Shown piece after piece: positions 22,968 to 36,275 of a stretch of DNA of 64,000 bases. The notes beneath the pieces were generated by a model, which saw only the letters and a program-made list of their open reading frames with translations, made no database searches and was not told where the DNA came from. Where the stretch lies: positions 21,019,557 to 21,083,556 of the forward strand of contig NC_092320.1 of NCBI RefSeq assembly GCF_036785885.1, given 5' to 3'. The position numbers and the translations under genes were made by a program. Positions within the stretch are counted from its first letter, which is position 1. Each line of letters starts with the position of its first letter. This DNA is from Coffea arabica (lineage: Eukaryota; Streptophyta; Magnoliopsida; Gentianales; Rubiaceae).

Positions 22968-25900
22968 CTAATACTCATCATCATTGGAGTAGTTTTCATC
23001 ACTATAATGTTCATATATCTCGTACTCTCCATCACTAATATTGGCATCAGGCATTTCATTATCGCCTGCTGCATTAAATGGAAAACTACCAAAGAGCTCT
23101 TGCAAATAATTTCTGGACATGTTCTCATGGTCTGTATCTGGAAATGTATAGGACAGACCCACAATGGTGTACTGAAACTTGAGGAATTTCTTCAACAATA
23201 TAGTTATGCTCATATGCTAAATAAGAACCAAGACTCTTGCTGCTTCAGTTTTGATCATAGCAGGACATAAAGGAAAGGAGAAGAAACATGTGAGGCATAA
23301 AAAAAATGCACTTGAGACAAACTAAAAACAAACTAAGCACCACTAAAGGCTCAAAGTATCATCCATAATCCTTCACTAGCTGCAGCGCTTTTTCCCAAAG
23401 GCATGCTTGTTTAGTCCCCTTTAAAGTACAAGACATGGTTATTAATATGCTATGGAAGTTTCTGCTTCTGCAACATTATCACTGGTTGGTAATTGAGTCC
23501 AGGATCACCCTAGATGGAGTTTTTCCTTGCAGAAAGACAGCGGGAAAGCATAAGACGTGCATTGAAAAAAAAAAAAGAATGGGTCAATGGTCTAGCTGGA
23601 GGTTCAAAACGGCCTCCATTCTTAAACTGGATATCTCAACATACACAAGACATGAGATCCTTGATGGTAGAGCTTATATGTCAAACCAACATACCGTTGG
23701 ACCTCTCATTTCTTTGTTTTTCTTTCCGACAACAGGAGGGTGAAAAAAGACACTAAGTACAAAATAAAGTTTTTATCCAGGATCAGCTTTCAGAAGTAAG
23801 GAAATCTGACTCCCTTATCTCTTTGTCTTTTTAACCATGTACCAATTGTAAAAAGGGTCTACAGAAAGAGAATAAAGTCAGTTATCACAAGGATCTATCA
23901 GTTCTTTGTTTTCCTTTCCAACAGGAAAGTATAAAATGAAGTAAAGTTTTTATCCAGGATCTGCTTTCAGAAGTGGGGAAAGCTGCTCAGATGTTTCACC
24001 ATAACCTCTTTCATTTCCATCATTCAGTGAGTGTAAAAAAGGTCTATCCTATTTCTAATGTGTCAACAAAAAGAAAATAAACTCAATTTCACAAGGATAC
24101 AGGAATCCTGTTGTGGAGAAAAATCCCCTTCCTGGAACCCAATCTGAACAAAAAGAGAACATGGGAAATATGAGCAGATCATGAAAAGTTGGTTAAAAAA
24201 AAGGAACTTGAATAATTTCAACCATTAAAGAGAGCTGAAACATTAATCAATTGACATTTACCGGGTCTATCGCTTCATATGCATCAAAATCCTCTTCATC
24301 AATGTCATCGTCAATGTTATTCACCTCATCTTCTTCATAATCTACTTCATCATTTGGTTCCTTTTCTTGATTTTCAACCACTTCTGCAATGAAAACGATA
24401 TCCTAGTGACACTTCAGAAAAAGGTTGTTTTATAGCTTCCAATTGTGCAAGCAATGTAAGACAAAATTTCCATCAAGACCAGATTGCAAGTAAAATGTGA
24501 AGCTAGAAATACAATAATCTTTTGAGTCGTAGGAAAAGCTTGTCAAGATTATATATGCAAATCACTTTTACAAGTATTTGAAGGGAAGTAAAGACAAAGT
24601 AAAATAGCCAATAGGATTCACATTTACTTCGAGAAATACATTTCAAGTTATGAGAAAATAGTAAGTCTACTATTCAACAATTTCATTTACACTGAAAGTG
24701 GCATAGATGTAGAAGTTAATATGACCTCTATTGTCTTGCTGCCTTTCCTCATTTGCTTTCGAGTTCTTTGGATACAGACGCATCTTTTTTGACTTTTCAA
24801 AGAGGTCACATTCAGATTTCAGGATTGCCTCTGCACCAGCATTGGGATACACCGACAGAAACCTGACAGCAACCCGGTGTCTCAAGGTTTCAAGCACATT
24901 GGCTGAGAACCATCCTGTTGCCTTCTGTATCAGATTCAGATTAAAATTGTTGTACAGATTAAAAAGTCACCTTTTACAGAGATTTTCATCATATATGCAA
25001 TCAAAATATCGGTAACAAGCAGAACATTGGTAAAGATGCATTTGAAAAACCAGCCAAAGAAATCAAGCTATATGCACAAGTTTATCGATGAGTAAAATAT
25101 TGATACACTGTAGCACAACCATACAGATGCAGGGAGTCCAGCACAAGTTCAAAAAGCATTACAAATAAGCAGCCAGACAAAAAGATGATTTTACATCAAA
25201 ATATGAATTATCAAAGTACCATTAGAAGTACCCATTTGCTTCTAGTTTCACTACCTTGCATAATGAAATGAAGATGTGTACAGGAATATAGGGTATTTCC
25301 TTGGTTTTCTTATTGATACGGAGTTTCAACATATAGTAATTCCCAGAACCTCATGATCTATAAAGCTAAATTGTCTCTCTTCCACAGGAAGATAGGCCAT
25401 GATCGAGCCAATAAATGTTTAATCTTATTGTCTTCTACCAGAAAATAAAGCTCATATTCTCATTTATCCTGCCAAGTGATTCATCTTTACCTAACAAATG
25501 ACGTAAATCCTCAAAAAAAAAAAAAATCTTTCTTAGCCTATTTTTTCTGATTCTAAATTTAAAGTCCAGGAAAAGTTTGACCAAATTCTCCTACATCCAG
25601 CAAAACCAGAAAATCATTACCGAGAATGCCAGAGAGTCATAAACTGGGAAATCATGTTGACGAGGCCTAAAGTGAAAATGCTTCCCTTTTAAATATGTTG
25701 AACCTCCTTTCTAACATCACTGAAACAGTTTAGCAGCAAAATAATTACAAATTATGCTTCAAAATGAAGATATCACATTAATTAGTGACTTATTTAAACA
25801 TTCACAGGAAAACCCCTTCTATGATAAGCAACAAGGTGTTACTCTTATCAGTTTCAGCATTTATCATCTCATGAAAATTAAAAATTGAAAACAAGTGCTG

Positions 25901-28900
25901 ATAAAAGTTTATTTTATAATCTTTCCAATGACAAGATATGAAGTGTTAACATTTATCATTTCATGAGAATTAAAAAGTTTAAAACAGGTGCTGATAAAAG
26001 TTTATTTTCTAACCTTAACAGCTTTTTGGCATAAACAAAGAACGACTAAGACTTCAAGGAATGGAATTGGACGTGCAATACAACGTATCAGCAGCAGTCA
26101 ATACCCAAGTTTTATCATAAAATAAGACAATGTATTCTTTAATCCTACAAAATTCGTACAGTGCTGGAATGGATGATCATTTAACAGTGCCAGAACTCAC
26201 AAAGGTAGTCTAGACCTTTGGCATGACAAACAGTTTCGATAATGTCCTATAGAATCAAAACAATCCTAAAAGAAACCACTCTAGACTCCAGATAACTACA
26301 AAAATGATGATAACACACTAATAAATACTGATTTGCAAGTTAGTACAACATACACTGAATGCTTCTACATTTGACGGTTTTCTTATTTCTTCTTGAATGT
26401 AGTCATCAGCAAGTTCAAAGAGCTGCAGTGAAGTTTGGCATTTATATGGGAAAGCTCGAAAGGCACATATATCCTCCCAGCGATGCTTCAGTCTGCATGA
26501 AGTGGTATCAGAAAATTATTAGTTAGCTTGTTGGATAATAAAAACTAACAACAGCAAAACATAAATAAGTAAATAAGGGATTTTCAAGCTTTCTGCATCA
26601 TAGTCTCTTGAAACATTAAAAATGGCTACTGAAGTCTTATTGACTGTCTTCTCATTACACAACATATATTCTAAAGCAAAAAAGTGAGAGGAAAGAAGAA
26701 AAGAAGGACAACGGTAACAACTAAGCAACTCAATACAGAATCAAACGTCAAGTTTTTGATCTTTTAACCTTCATACAATGTAAATTTGGCCATGAATCAA
26801 ATATAAATGCTTAAGAGCTCTCATCCTTTAAACTGCTTTCAACCTCACAAGTTTGTTTCCATATGCCTCATAACTTGGTCTGCTCCTTGCCAACTACCGA
26901 GAACAAAAGGTTCAGATATGCAACTCAGGAGTTAATGACTCTGAATTCCTAGCATCTCGTTCATCCAGTTTAGACTTCTTTTGCTTCCAGTATAACTCAC
27001 AAGCTATCAAGCCACATCCCCTGAGCTTTTTTAAGGTTATTATCGGCAACTTCAAATGTTTTGAACTTGGTTTCCTTGTTGCCTCATGATTGTACCGTAT
27101 TTGATATTAACCTTCCATCTTGGCAGTGCTATATATTTCAATGAGTGGCATCTGTGCCAAGTGCTGATGCTTATCCTACCAATGTTAACATATAACCTCC
27201 CAATATAGCATCTACAGTATAGATCCTTCAATATAAGTTGTGTACAAAGAGACCAATTTGGATGATTCACCAATGGATTACGTTTTACTGCTAGGATCTT
27301 CTCATGATTGTAAATGGGAGCGCCACCCTTTCATGACGTCTTTTTTCTTGCAAACTAGCCTCAAAAGAAACTTTTGTAAATAAAAATAAATGTCTAAAAA
27401 TAAAAAGAAACTTTACTAGATAAAATAAAAGGAAGAGGAAGCAAAAGAAACTTTTGTAGATAAAAATAAATGTCTCCAGACTTGTTCAAAAAATCAAATA
27501 GTCAAACACTGTTATAAATCTTATAAAATAGCTGTTCTACTTATATTCTATCCTTTGAATAGATTCAGTGAGACATTGTTAGTAAACTATTTTATAATGA
27601 TCGTTAAGTTCCTTAAGACAAATTTGAAAATAGAAATCTACAATAAAGGCAATAAAACATTGACTAAATTAACATAAAATGAGTCCCAACAGAATAACCT
27701 CCATCTCTTTTGTTTCAAGCCAGATGGAAATCACCATTGAGATGAACATTTGTCTGAGATAAAGGAAAAGGCAATGATGACAGCCATTTGTCTCCTTAAT
27801 GGGCAAAAACGAATTTGGGATTTTTAGATGAAAATAACTGACAGAATTACCAAAACAAAAAACAGAAAAAATTGACCAAGCCAACAAATTTTATGAATGC
27901 ATTTCACCAAAGATATTAATTCTCAAAGCACTAACCTTGATGCTGAATTAGCCTCACAGTAGCTTCTTAATGGTACTGGCACACGGAAGTCCATTGTTTG
28001 ATATCTGTTCACAAAGTACATCACAATCCATTGGTCAATGAGTAGGCAGTATTTAAATAGCAATAAGGCATTTCCAATGTCCCAGAAGCATATCTATTGG
28101 TGATGGAGATGAATGCATAGAATGTCCAAGAGTAATTAAAATGACAACAGCAAAATTTCTCAATGTCATTAGAAAGATCCTATTAAAAGAAAATGTGTAA
28201 TAATTGATGGAAAAGCAGCAACTTTTCTACTATTAAAGAAACGAAACAACTCTATGGGGGCAAGAAAACAAAGAAAAGAAAAAGGAAATAATAAGAAGTT
28301 CCATAACTAGCTTATCCATAGGAAAAATCAGCAGTTCACTTTCCAGCTTGCAAAAGCAGGTAAAGTTAATACTTTTCTTTCACAGCATTTACTGTTTAAG
28401 TAAAATCTCCCAAGCAAGTACTGAAGGACCATCCCTGCATTCTACTTTTGATAAATACAGCAATAAAAGACAACCTTATGACTGAAGAATATCAAGCCTT
28501 GCTCCTTCTTACAAGACAAGGTTTGGCAGTTCAAAAATGGTAAGAAGAAAAATTTGGCACAGAAGAGCCTAAAAGACAGCGGCTTCCTTTGAAAGGTCCC
28601 AAATTCAACAATACAAAGAATAAAAAAGATTAAACGGAGCAAAAATTAACAAAGCTGCTCAGAACCAAAATAAATGTTCCAGGAGAGTCATGCAACAGAG
28701 GATGGAGCGAGACTTGTGAAGCTGTAGGGCAGAAGGCAATAAATTAATTTCCATAGAAGAGAAAAGCACAAAGAAACAAAATCTGTAAATGAATTGGCTC
28801 AAAAATCTCATTGTTGATCTGGGAGCAAATATGACCATGTAGCAATATTAACAAGGCTCCTTCATTACGAAACCAGTTTAATGTTGCCAGACACGTTCAG

Positions 28901-31900
28901 ACTTGATTGCTATGGGATGACCAAAAGCTTCTTAAAGCTTCTTCAACCGTTAAATAAATTCATTCTTACGCTACTGACATAAAATTACTTGAGCTACAAT
29001 AACTAGTTTAAGTTCAATTAATTAAATGAATTCGTTATTATGCTATTGACAAACCACTAAATTTTTATATTGTATTTGATAAGAGTGATGCCAAGTTTTC
29101 TCTTTTGGTCTGAGGTTTAAGTTGACTTTTAGCTCCTATTGTAAAATGGGTCAAGGTCTTTAATGGACCTGTAATGGAGGTCTGTTAAACAGACCTCCTA
29201 GAGAAGTGGGTTCCTTAAATGTCCCTTCACGTGATCATTACCAAAAGTCTACAGTTTTCAAAGAGCTTAGTAAGCCAATTTATATTAGTTACCAATCAAC
29301 CCCTAAATGAATTAGTGGAGAACCATAGTATATACCATGTTAGAGCAAGTAAACTACGAGAAGTAGTCCACAAAATTGATATGCACTTTTCCAAATTAGC
29401 CCTGAAAGATGGATTAAAAGCATCAAATTGATACATAAAAAGAACTAAATCACAAGATGTTAAGAGACTTGGGAGATGGTCTAAATCATCCTGAAGCAAA
29501 TGTACCAATGAATTTTAATCACAAAAGACAGCATAGTATTGGCAATGGCCACAATCAGCTTAAATAAAAGGCTAAGTAAAAGAAGGAAAGAAAATGCCAA
29601 ACTCATGAGGAATAAAAAAGTATGAGTTTTCTTATGGGACCCTCACATGCGAGACTCGGGATCTTTGCGAGGATCATATCCTTTTCTGATCCAGAATCTG
29701 CAAAATGGCCCTGTTGAAAAGTAATAAGCCGCTCTGAACAGAAGCCTGAAAGACAATGGACCAACATCAAGAGCCAAAAGAAATATTTACATGAAATTCA
29801 CTGTTTAGTTCAAAGACTCAATTTCGATGTCATATAAATGACAGGATAAGATAACAAAAACCACCTTTTGAGCATGTTTTCTCCAAATTCCAGACCTTTG
29901 TCAAGCAAGTGCTCAGACAATGAATCTTTTACCCATATTGGTCGTTCATTGAACAGCTCAGCCACTGTGTTCTGCAAACCCATTGTTCTGAACCTTCAGG
30001 TATGAATTTCTCCCAGTTTACCTTTTTTGGGATCTGTTTGAACGTTAAGTGAACTAGAAATAGGAAGAATGCACCCAAATCCAAAAAGTTTAACTTCTTT
30101 TCGGCAAGAAAATTAACTTCAACAAGAATGAATCATGATTTCCTGAAAATAGATATCCTTCCACGTTCAGTATTAGTTAAACTAGCCAGAGACAACATGA
30201 AGGCACATGACTAATGGTTGACATAAATGGCGAAGATTTAACACTGACTTATCCAATGTCTGTTTTAGTATTCTTTACACTGCTCTGGATGCTTAAATGC
30301 TTGATCATGTCTTAGCTTTCGACATTTGCTTAATAAATACTAGAATTGAAGACACAGTCATCAAAATACAGTTATGATGCTCAAGGGTTCCCTGAATTTT
30401 ACAAAGAAATGATCTTTCTGCAGTAACGGCAATCCAAAAAAAAAAATATCAGGTGCTATTGTACAGTTATAGTAAATGAAATGGCAGCTAACTCATTAAG
30501 GGTACAAAACTTTCATTTTGTGCACCAGAGAAAAATTTCCAACAGTAGAAGGTTTATATGTGCAACAAATGATCAGCCTAAACTTGTTATTGAGACTTAG
30601 GGCTATAAATGCTGAGAGACACAAGTCAAGACCCTCAACTTTTCCCTTCTAGCTCTGTCTCCTGCCAATCCTTAAAAAAGGGCTAAAGTCTCTCTGGAGT
30701 CATAACACAACTTCAAAGGAGTGATATCATCCATCTGAAATTACTCCTCTCACTTCCAAAACCAAAAGCTACTAATGTTTTCATGGTAAGTGGTCAAGCA
30801 AACTCACATTTTAACAATTTCAGCATTTATATTACACGAACAACTGTAATGTCCAACACCAATTTTTCAGAGAAGAATGGCCAAAGGTAATAAAAGACAG
30901 AACTGGATCCTATAGACTATAGAACTTCAAGTTATACAGATAATCATGATTAGGATATCTTCAATATCAATATCAAGTGCTAGACTTGGCTCCATATTCC
31001 TCTGCATCAACAAAATGAAGTTAGTGGTAAAAAAAAAAAAAAAAAAACCGTAAACCTAATAGAAGATACATAGGAAAGACGAGTACACTAAGTAAATAGA
31101 GTCATTAGTACAACAGAAGGAATGAGTCAGACAACTACTGCCATCGTAAGAGGAAAGAGATTATATAAAAAAAAAATCTCTGAATCAACAATGCTTTACT
31201 TTTTAATAATAAGTTCCCAACAGGTCAATCTATGTGCCACTGAACTTGAGATCCAACACATGAAAAATGATCACCATATCTTATCTAGCACAATGCAACA
31301 AATGAATGACACCAACACCACACTAGCTTAGAGTGATTAGCAATTCCTCAAACTGGAAAAGAGGGGTTAGGGATTACTTAAAAATCCGGGGCCTAACCCA
31401 GAAAGAAAAAAGGAAGAAGTTCAAACTGCAAACTATTAAAGTTGGAAACAGCACAAAGAGGGAGAGAAAGGATCACAGATCTGAAGCTTCTAGCAACTTT
31501 ACTGCCAGCTTCTGATAGATTTTCCACTTTGAAATGAAATATTAAAATCTTCTCCTTTCTTAAAACTAAAACTTAAAAATCAGTACATGGGTTTGTACAG
31601 ATAGGAGGCAGAGAAAACATTTGATGAATTATCTTAACAAAGTCATACCTCAGTGTTGATACCTTGCCTACATCCATGCTCCTTATCCCTTCATAAGTTT
31701 TAGGTCCACAAATCTGAAGCTTCTAACCACTTTTCTGACAGCTTCTGATTGGTTTTCCACTTTGACAATAAAATATTAAAATTCTTCTCTTTTCACAAAA
31801 TATTAAAATTCTTCTCTTTTCACAAATCTGAAGCTTCTAACCACTTTTCTGACAGCTTCTGATCGGTTTTCCGCTTTGACAATAATATTTTTAAATAAGT

Positions 31901-34900
31901 TTATGGGCTTATACAGATAAGAGGCAGAGAAAACAGTTGATGTATTCTCGGAACAAGTCATGCCCAGTATTGATGCCTTGCTTACATCCATGCTTCTTAT
32001 CCTTCATAAATTTTATTAACTATTTAGACTATCCGACTACCAATTTTCCAAGAATCCCTTTCATGGGTATATTAAAAAAGAAAAAAAATCTCGAATCACC
32101 CATCATCTGATATAAATAATAAAGGTATCAGCAGCCAGCTTGTGCCAGCATCTATTATTGCTGAAGTATTTAGTAAATATTAGGACTAGGCAAAAAGCAG
32201 TTGCTCTTCCTTTTAAAGCAAGCATTGATACTTGTGCAACTTTTCAACCTACAAAAACGTGGTTCACATGCAAATAGAAGATGAACATCAAAATCAGATA
32301 TAATCATCCTTGGAAAGATTAGGCTACCTCCTGATGATGCTGGTTCATATCCTCTTGTTTTGTTTTCGAGCTGCTATGCATACATGGTTTTAACCTGCAA
32401 TGCAATTTGACTTGAATTATGCCAACTTCTAAGTTCATTCCTCCTCAGATTGCATGCGCATGTGATGTCAGACATCCAAACAATTTCAAACTCATGGTGA
32501 TCTTCAAAAGCCATAAGACGAAAGGGTACAGTAACTGTTAAAATTTGGACTTAAAAGCAACAAAAGAAACCTATTAGAAGAAATCCCTTTCATAGTTAAC
32601 TTTATCGGCAATTGAGGAATTCACTCATCCTGTAATAGTTAAGTAGTGTTAAGTGAAAGATGTGGAGGAAGTAAAAATAAAAAGCTGCAGGTAATAATGC
32701 AGAAAATAATCTTAATGAGAGAAGTCAGGCCTAAAACCATTTAGAAACAAAACAAAATCTGGTGGAAATCGAAATCATGAGAAACTTGTACTTTTAAAGG
32801 AATCACAAGTTTTAGTGGTCCCTTGAATATGCTTTAGAAGAAACACGTTTTTCTTTTTTGAATGTTATATTCACGGCGTTCTACATACTTTATTATGGAT
32901 CAGAACCTCCCATATGCATCAAAACCACTGGCAACACGATGACAATTCTGTGTCCATAGATTTATGGAATGATACCAATGTGGAACATACTGAACCATTT
33001 TTCTGCAGTATCTTCACTGTATAATTTTTGTACAATAAGCACATCAAATACGTAGAATTAAAAAGTTTCTAATGCACAACTTTCTGCCTCGCTGACTCAA
33101 GTTCCTCCACTATTAAGCAATAAGGCTCCTTCCCAGTTACAATAAGTACTCAGATGACAAGCCTTTTCATTGACATCAACACGTGCTAAAATGCAGGACA
33201 TGAAAACATGTTGCATCTACAAATGATGTATAGGTAAACAGCTAAAAGGTGACATCTTACACTATTTTTTCTGGTCTATCCTTCAGCGAGAACAGCGGTG
33301 GTACTAGGATCATCAAATCATCCTGATCAACATCCATAAGGCCACCCTTCTCTACTAATTATGCATAAAAGAAGATCAAGCTGAATAAGAACTGAAAATC
33401 AAGTTAAATAAGAAAACAGTTTTATCTAATTTACTTCAAATTCTGATAAAATAAAGTAAGCCTGACCAAATTCAGCCCAATTTCTCTTCTTTCGTCTGGC
33501 AACGTCAGCATGCTGGTAATCCACCATTCCTAAAAAAGCATGTATACAATAAAGAGAAATGTCATGTCATCCTAGGTGATAGATACAGAGGAATTGAAAA
33601 AATCAAAACAACATGAATGAACTTTCAAACCATTAAAATGATAAGCTTCTCCTATGCAAGCAACAATATCAGCAGAAAGATGTTCTTGCCGTTCCTCAAC
33701 AACCTGGGACTCAGCTTCTGCTGTAGTTTCTATCGATCCAGAACAGGATTCATGTTGTTCAAGACTAACAGGATCAGCAGAAGAACTGCTTGATACCCTC
33801 TTTCTAAGCTCAGGATCTTGGGCATTGCTTACTCTGTCCTTTGATATTCTCAATAAAAAATTGTTGCAAGTATGAAGTTCTCCAAAGGCAGGGTGTGAAT
33901 ACGGATCTTCTGGGTGGAAGTGGAGTTCCAACTTATTTGACTCTGAACTACGAGCCTGAAACAAAGCCAAGAGGGCATTTCACATGCAAGCCAAAAATTC
34001 TAACCATTTAGGAATATACTAAAGGTTCAAATTTTAAGCAGAAGTTGACAACTTCAAGAATACCAAAAGCAATACCAACTCTCACTATTCGAGGTAAGCA
34101 GGGTGGACCATTCTTCTCTACTTGGTAATTTGTCAAATTCTTGATATTCCAATGAGATAAAAATATCACAAAAAAAAAAAAGCCGCTATCCTTGCCAACT
34201 CTAATATCTCTTTATAGAGCAATGGATCAACTAATCAACTAAGGAAAGAAAATAAGAGACAATAAGCAAAGAGCCTGAAATTCCTCTTCCAAATACAGAT
34301 TAAACCTATGTTACGCATACTCAGGGATGGGAGTCCCACTGCTCATTGCTGGTATTTGTTAGAAAAAAGAATGCAGTCAGTTGAGTCCTCCAATAACTCC
34401 AAATCATCCCCAAGTATTGTTTCATACTGAGTGGTGGACACCGACATGTTTTACAGGAAAACTAGAGCATTCTACCTGGGCAAAAGCACAAAGAAACTTC
34501 CATGAACACATAGGCTCTAATAAGAAACAAGGCATTAGCATTCCCACTGTAAGATAATGAGCCAATTTTCGGATAGTTCCCAAGAACCTAAAACTGTTGA
34601 GGTCCTTGCCATATTGTGAACCTTAATGTGGCTTAACCAAAATAACCAATGAAGCTTCAAAGCAATTAATCAATCTAGTGCTTCCTCAATGCAATCTGAT
34701 CTAGCATATATTCCACTGTTAATAAGTTCTGAGTCCAGTTTATTGAAGTCCAGGAACCCACCATCAGAATCAACATCCATCAATAAAAGCAAACTGATCA
34801 TCGAATAGATTCCCAGGAGAAAGACATTAAACCCAACTAATCTGTTTCATCTCATTACCTCTACACTGGTGAATAACTAGTCTGTTTCATCCTTCTACAA

Positions 34901-35686
34901 CAACTGAACTTTTGAAGAAAACGAATCAAATGTTCAAATATATTCAACAGTTATCATGAATGCGTGCTGTTGAGTACTAAACAGAAGGCCTACAAATCCA
35001 TGCCTTATGGAGTCGAAGTAGAGCAACCTATACCATTAACTAACTTTATCCCTCGAGCTAGCCCAGTAGCCATTTTATTATCTTTGCAAAAACTTTAACA
35101 CTTGGGGAACAATAATTTTACCACTTGAACCAACCATATCACAACAATCAATTACAATAACAGACATAAATAATCAAACTTGTTAAGAATGTTCATCACA
35201 AAATCAATTGCGAATTCAAATACAGGACAGACCCAGAACACTATCATGAAAACGCAACGTAGAATTCCTAAATAACCAAAAAAAATATTGTACATATCAA
35301 GATTACAAGTACCAAGCAGAACAAAATACGCATTCAGAGTGTGTATATTTGTGATTTAAACAGAATACTAACATGCCAATTGAATAATAGGACGATCCCA
35401 GAACACTATCATGACAACACGCAACGTAGTATTGTTAAATAACCAAAAAAAAATAATGTAATTATCAATGCTAGTAATAACAAGTAGAACAAAAAAAACG
35501 CACAATCAAGTGTGTGAGTGCGTGTTTTTTGTAGTTTAAAGACTGAACCTTGGCAATGGCTTCAGTGCCGCCGAGAGTCTCGACGGCGCGGGCGATGGAA
35601 GAAGGGTAAGCCGGGTAGTTTACAGCGAAGGCCGCCGTGTTGGCGGGCCAATTGCCTGAGATTGTACCGTCTTTTATGATTCCCAT
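22968..35686 (-). CDS. GTF3C5: General transcription factor IIIC subunit 5 (TFIIIC tau95/TFIIIC63), 13 exons, one frameshift
   Basis: This subunit belongs to the part of TFIIIC that recognises the A box of tRNA genes and recruits RNA polymerase III machinery in the nucleus. Coding exons, in order: 35549-35686, 33631-33955, 33467-33529, 33261-33354, 32328-32394, 30959-31001, 29865-30035, 29647-29745, 27936-28004, 26354-26492, 24726-24924, 24262-24383, 22968-23171. Phases join correctly throughout except exon 7, which is 1 nt short. Family landmarks: YPAYPSSIARAVETLGG, LELHFHPEDPYSHP, EKGGLMDVDQDDLMILVPPL, NWEKFIPEGSEQW, ELFNERPIWVKDSL, RAAYYFSTGPFCRFW, YDPRKDPESR, EDICAFRAFPYKCQTSLQL, LETLRHRVAVRFLSVYPNAG, YLQELFGSFP. 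The C-terminus is strongly acidic (exon 12), as usual. The product would be about 577 residues, near the family length. Start: the ATG at 35686 is followed at once by the conserved N-terminal motif. As written, the frameshift gives an early stop, so this is an inactive allele or a sequence error. Confidence 0.92.
23685..23990. repeat. Diverged direct repeat in TFIIIC5 intron 12
   Basis: Two copies, about 23700-23810 and 23895-23990, share TTCTTTGTTTTCCTTTCC-like and AAAGTTTTTATCCAGGATC blocks followed by GCTTTCAGAAGT. No function evident. Confidence 0.55.
25846..26013. repeat. Short direct repeat in TFIIIC5 intron 10
   Basis: Two copies of about 75 bp share CATTTATCAT, TCATGAGAATTAAAAA-like and GTGCTGATAAAAGTTTATTT blocks (25846-25922 and 25942-26013). 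Confidence 0.65.
30036..30958 (-). other. U12-type AT-AC intron in the TFIIIC5 gene
   Basis: The exon 6/exon 7 join needed for the conserved DIE-EIPKKVNW reading falls at a donor ATATCCTA and an acceptor ending AAAC, so the intron starts AT and ends AC. The donor matches the U12 consensus ATATCCTT at 7 of 8 positions. CACTTAAC, close to the U12 branch consensus TCCTTAAC, lies about 10 nt before the acceptor. No GT-AG pair restores the conserved reading. Length is 923 nt. It would be removed by the minor spliceosome. Confidence 0.8.
31475..32010. repeat. Intronic direct repeats in TFIIIC5 intron 5
   Basis: A unit with CTGAAGCTTCTAACCACTTT, TTTTCCACTTTGA and CATCCATGCTTCTTATCC occurs three times (about 31475-31708, 31709-31822 shortened, 31823-32010), with a short doubled piece TATTAAAATTCTTCTCTTTT at the middle junction. 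Diverged tandem duplication; no coding role. Confidence 0.75.
35218..35530. repeat. Direct repeat in TFIIIC5 intron 1
   Basis: Two diverged copies (about 35218-35370 and 35380-35530) share CCAGAACACTATCATGA, CGCAACGTAG and AAATAACCAAAAAAA. The second copy abuts exon 1 and includes the 5' splice site region. Confidence 0.7.
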
Positions 35687-35759
35687 TGCTATTTGCTGTG
35701 GCAGTTTGCCCTTTGCTGCAGCTGCAACAGCTAACGGCTAACAAAAATCAACAATTGCA

Positions 35760-36219
35760 CACTATATCTATTTAGAAGTTAAAGCTCGTGACTTTTTACC
35801 AGACCTTTTACCAGAAGTTGTCAAAACATATTAGCTTCTTAATTTTGAATTTGGAATCGTTTCGGAGTGATGAAAGCTGATAAGTTTCTTGGCATAAGTG
35901 TAACTTGAACATGCAAGAGAGGAGTATTAGTAAGCCTGGTCTTTAAACTTAAATTTTAGCACTTCATTGTTGATAAATAAAAGGAGTTAATTCTTGGTAT
36001 GAGAAGAAATGTAAAGAATGAATCGAGTCAAGGGATCAACACAGGAAACGGGTAAACCTGTTGAACTAAAATTGTTGCAGAATGGCAAGGGGCTTTTTGT
36101 TGATTGTTGAATGCTCTTCAACTCTGTACCATTGGGTAAACAAAGTATAGTCACAGGCGAAGGAAGTGAAAACCAACAAACTATTTCTTTTCTGTATCCT
36201 TTTCTTAACTAATCTAAAA
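35760..36219. other. Intergenic region upstream of the TFIIIC5 gene
   Basis: It contains the presumed promoter of the minus-strand TFIIIC5 gene and the 3' flank of MADS copy 1. An AT-rich stretch at about 35760-35775 could act as a TATA element. No other feature was recognised. Confidence 0.4.
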
Positions 36220-36275
36220 CTGTAACTATCGCCCAATCCAAAAAAAAAAAAAAATCTACAGAAACTAAGAAGGTT

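Noticed and set aside
23435..23756. Two overlapping plus-strand frames of about 100 and 80 residues
   Set aside because: Antisense in a TFIIIC5 intron, overlapping an intronic direct repeat, with no domains.
29966..29985. A tiny intron (GTTTGCAG or slightly longer) to repair exon 7
   Set aside because: 8 to 21 nt is far below the minimum plant intron length; a one-base deletion is the simpler explanation.
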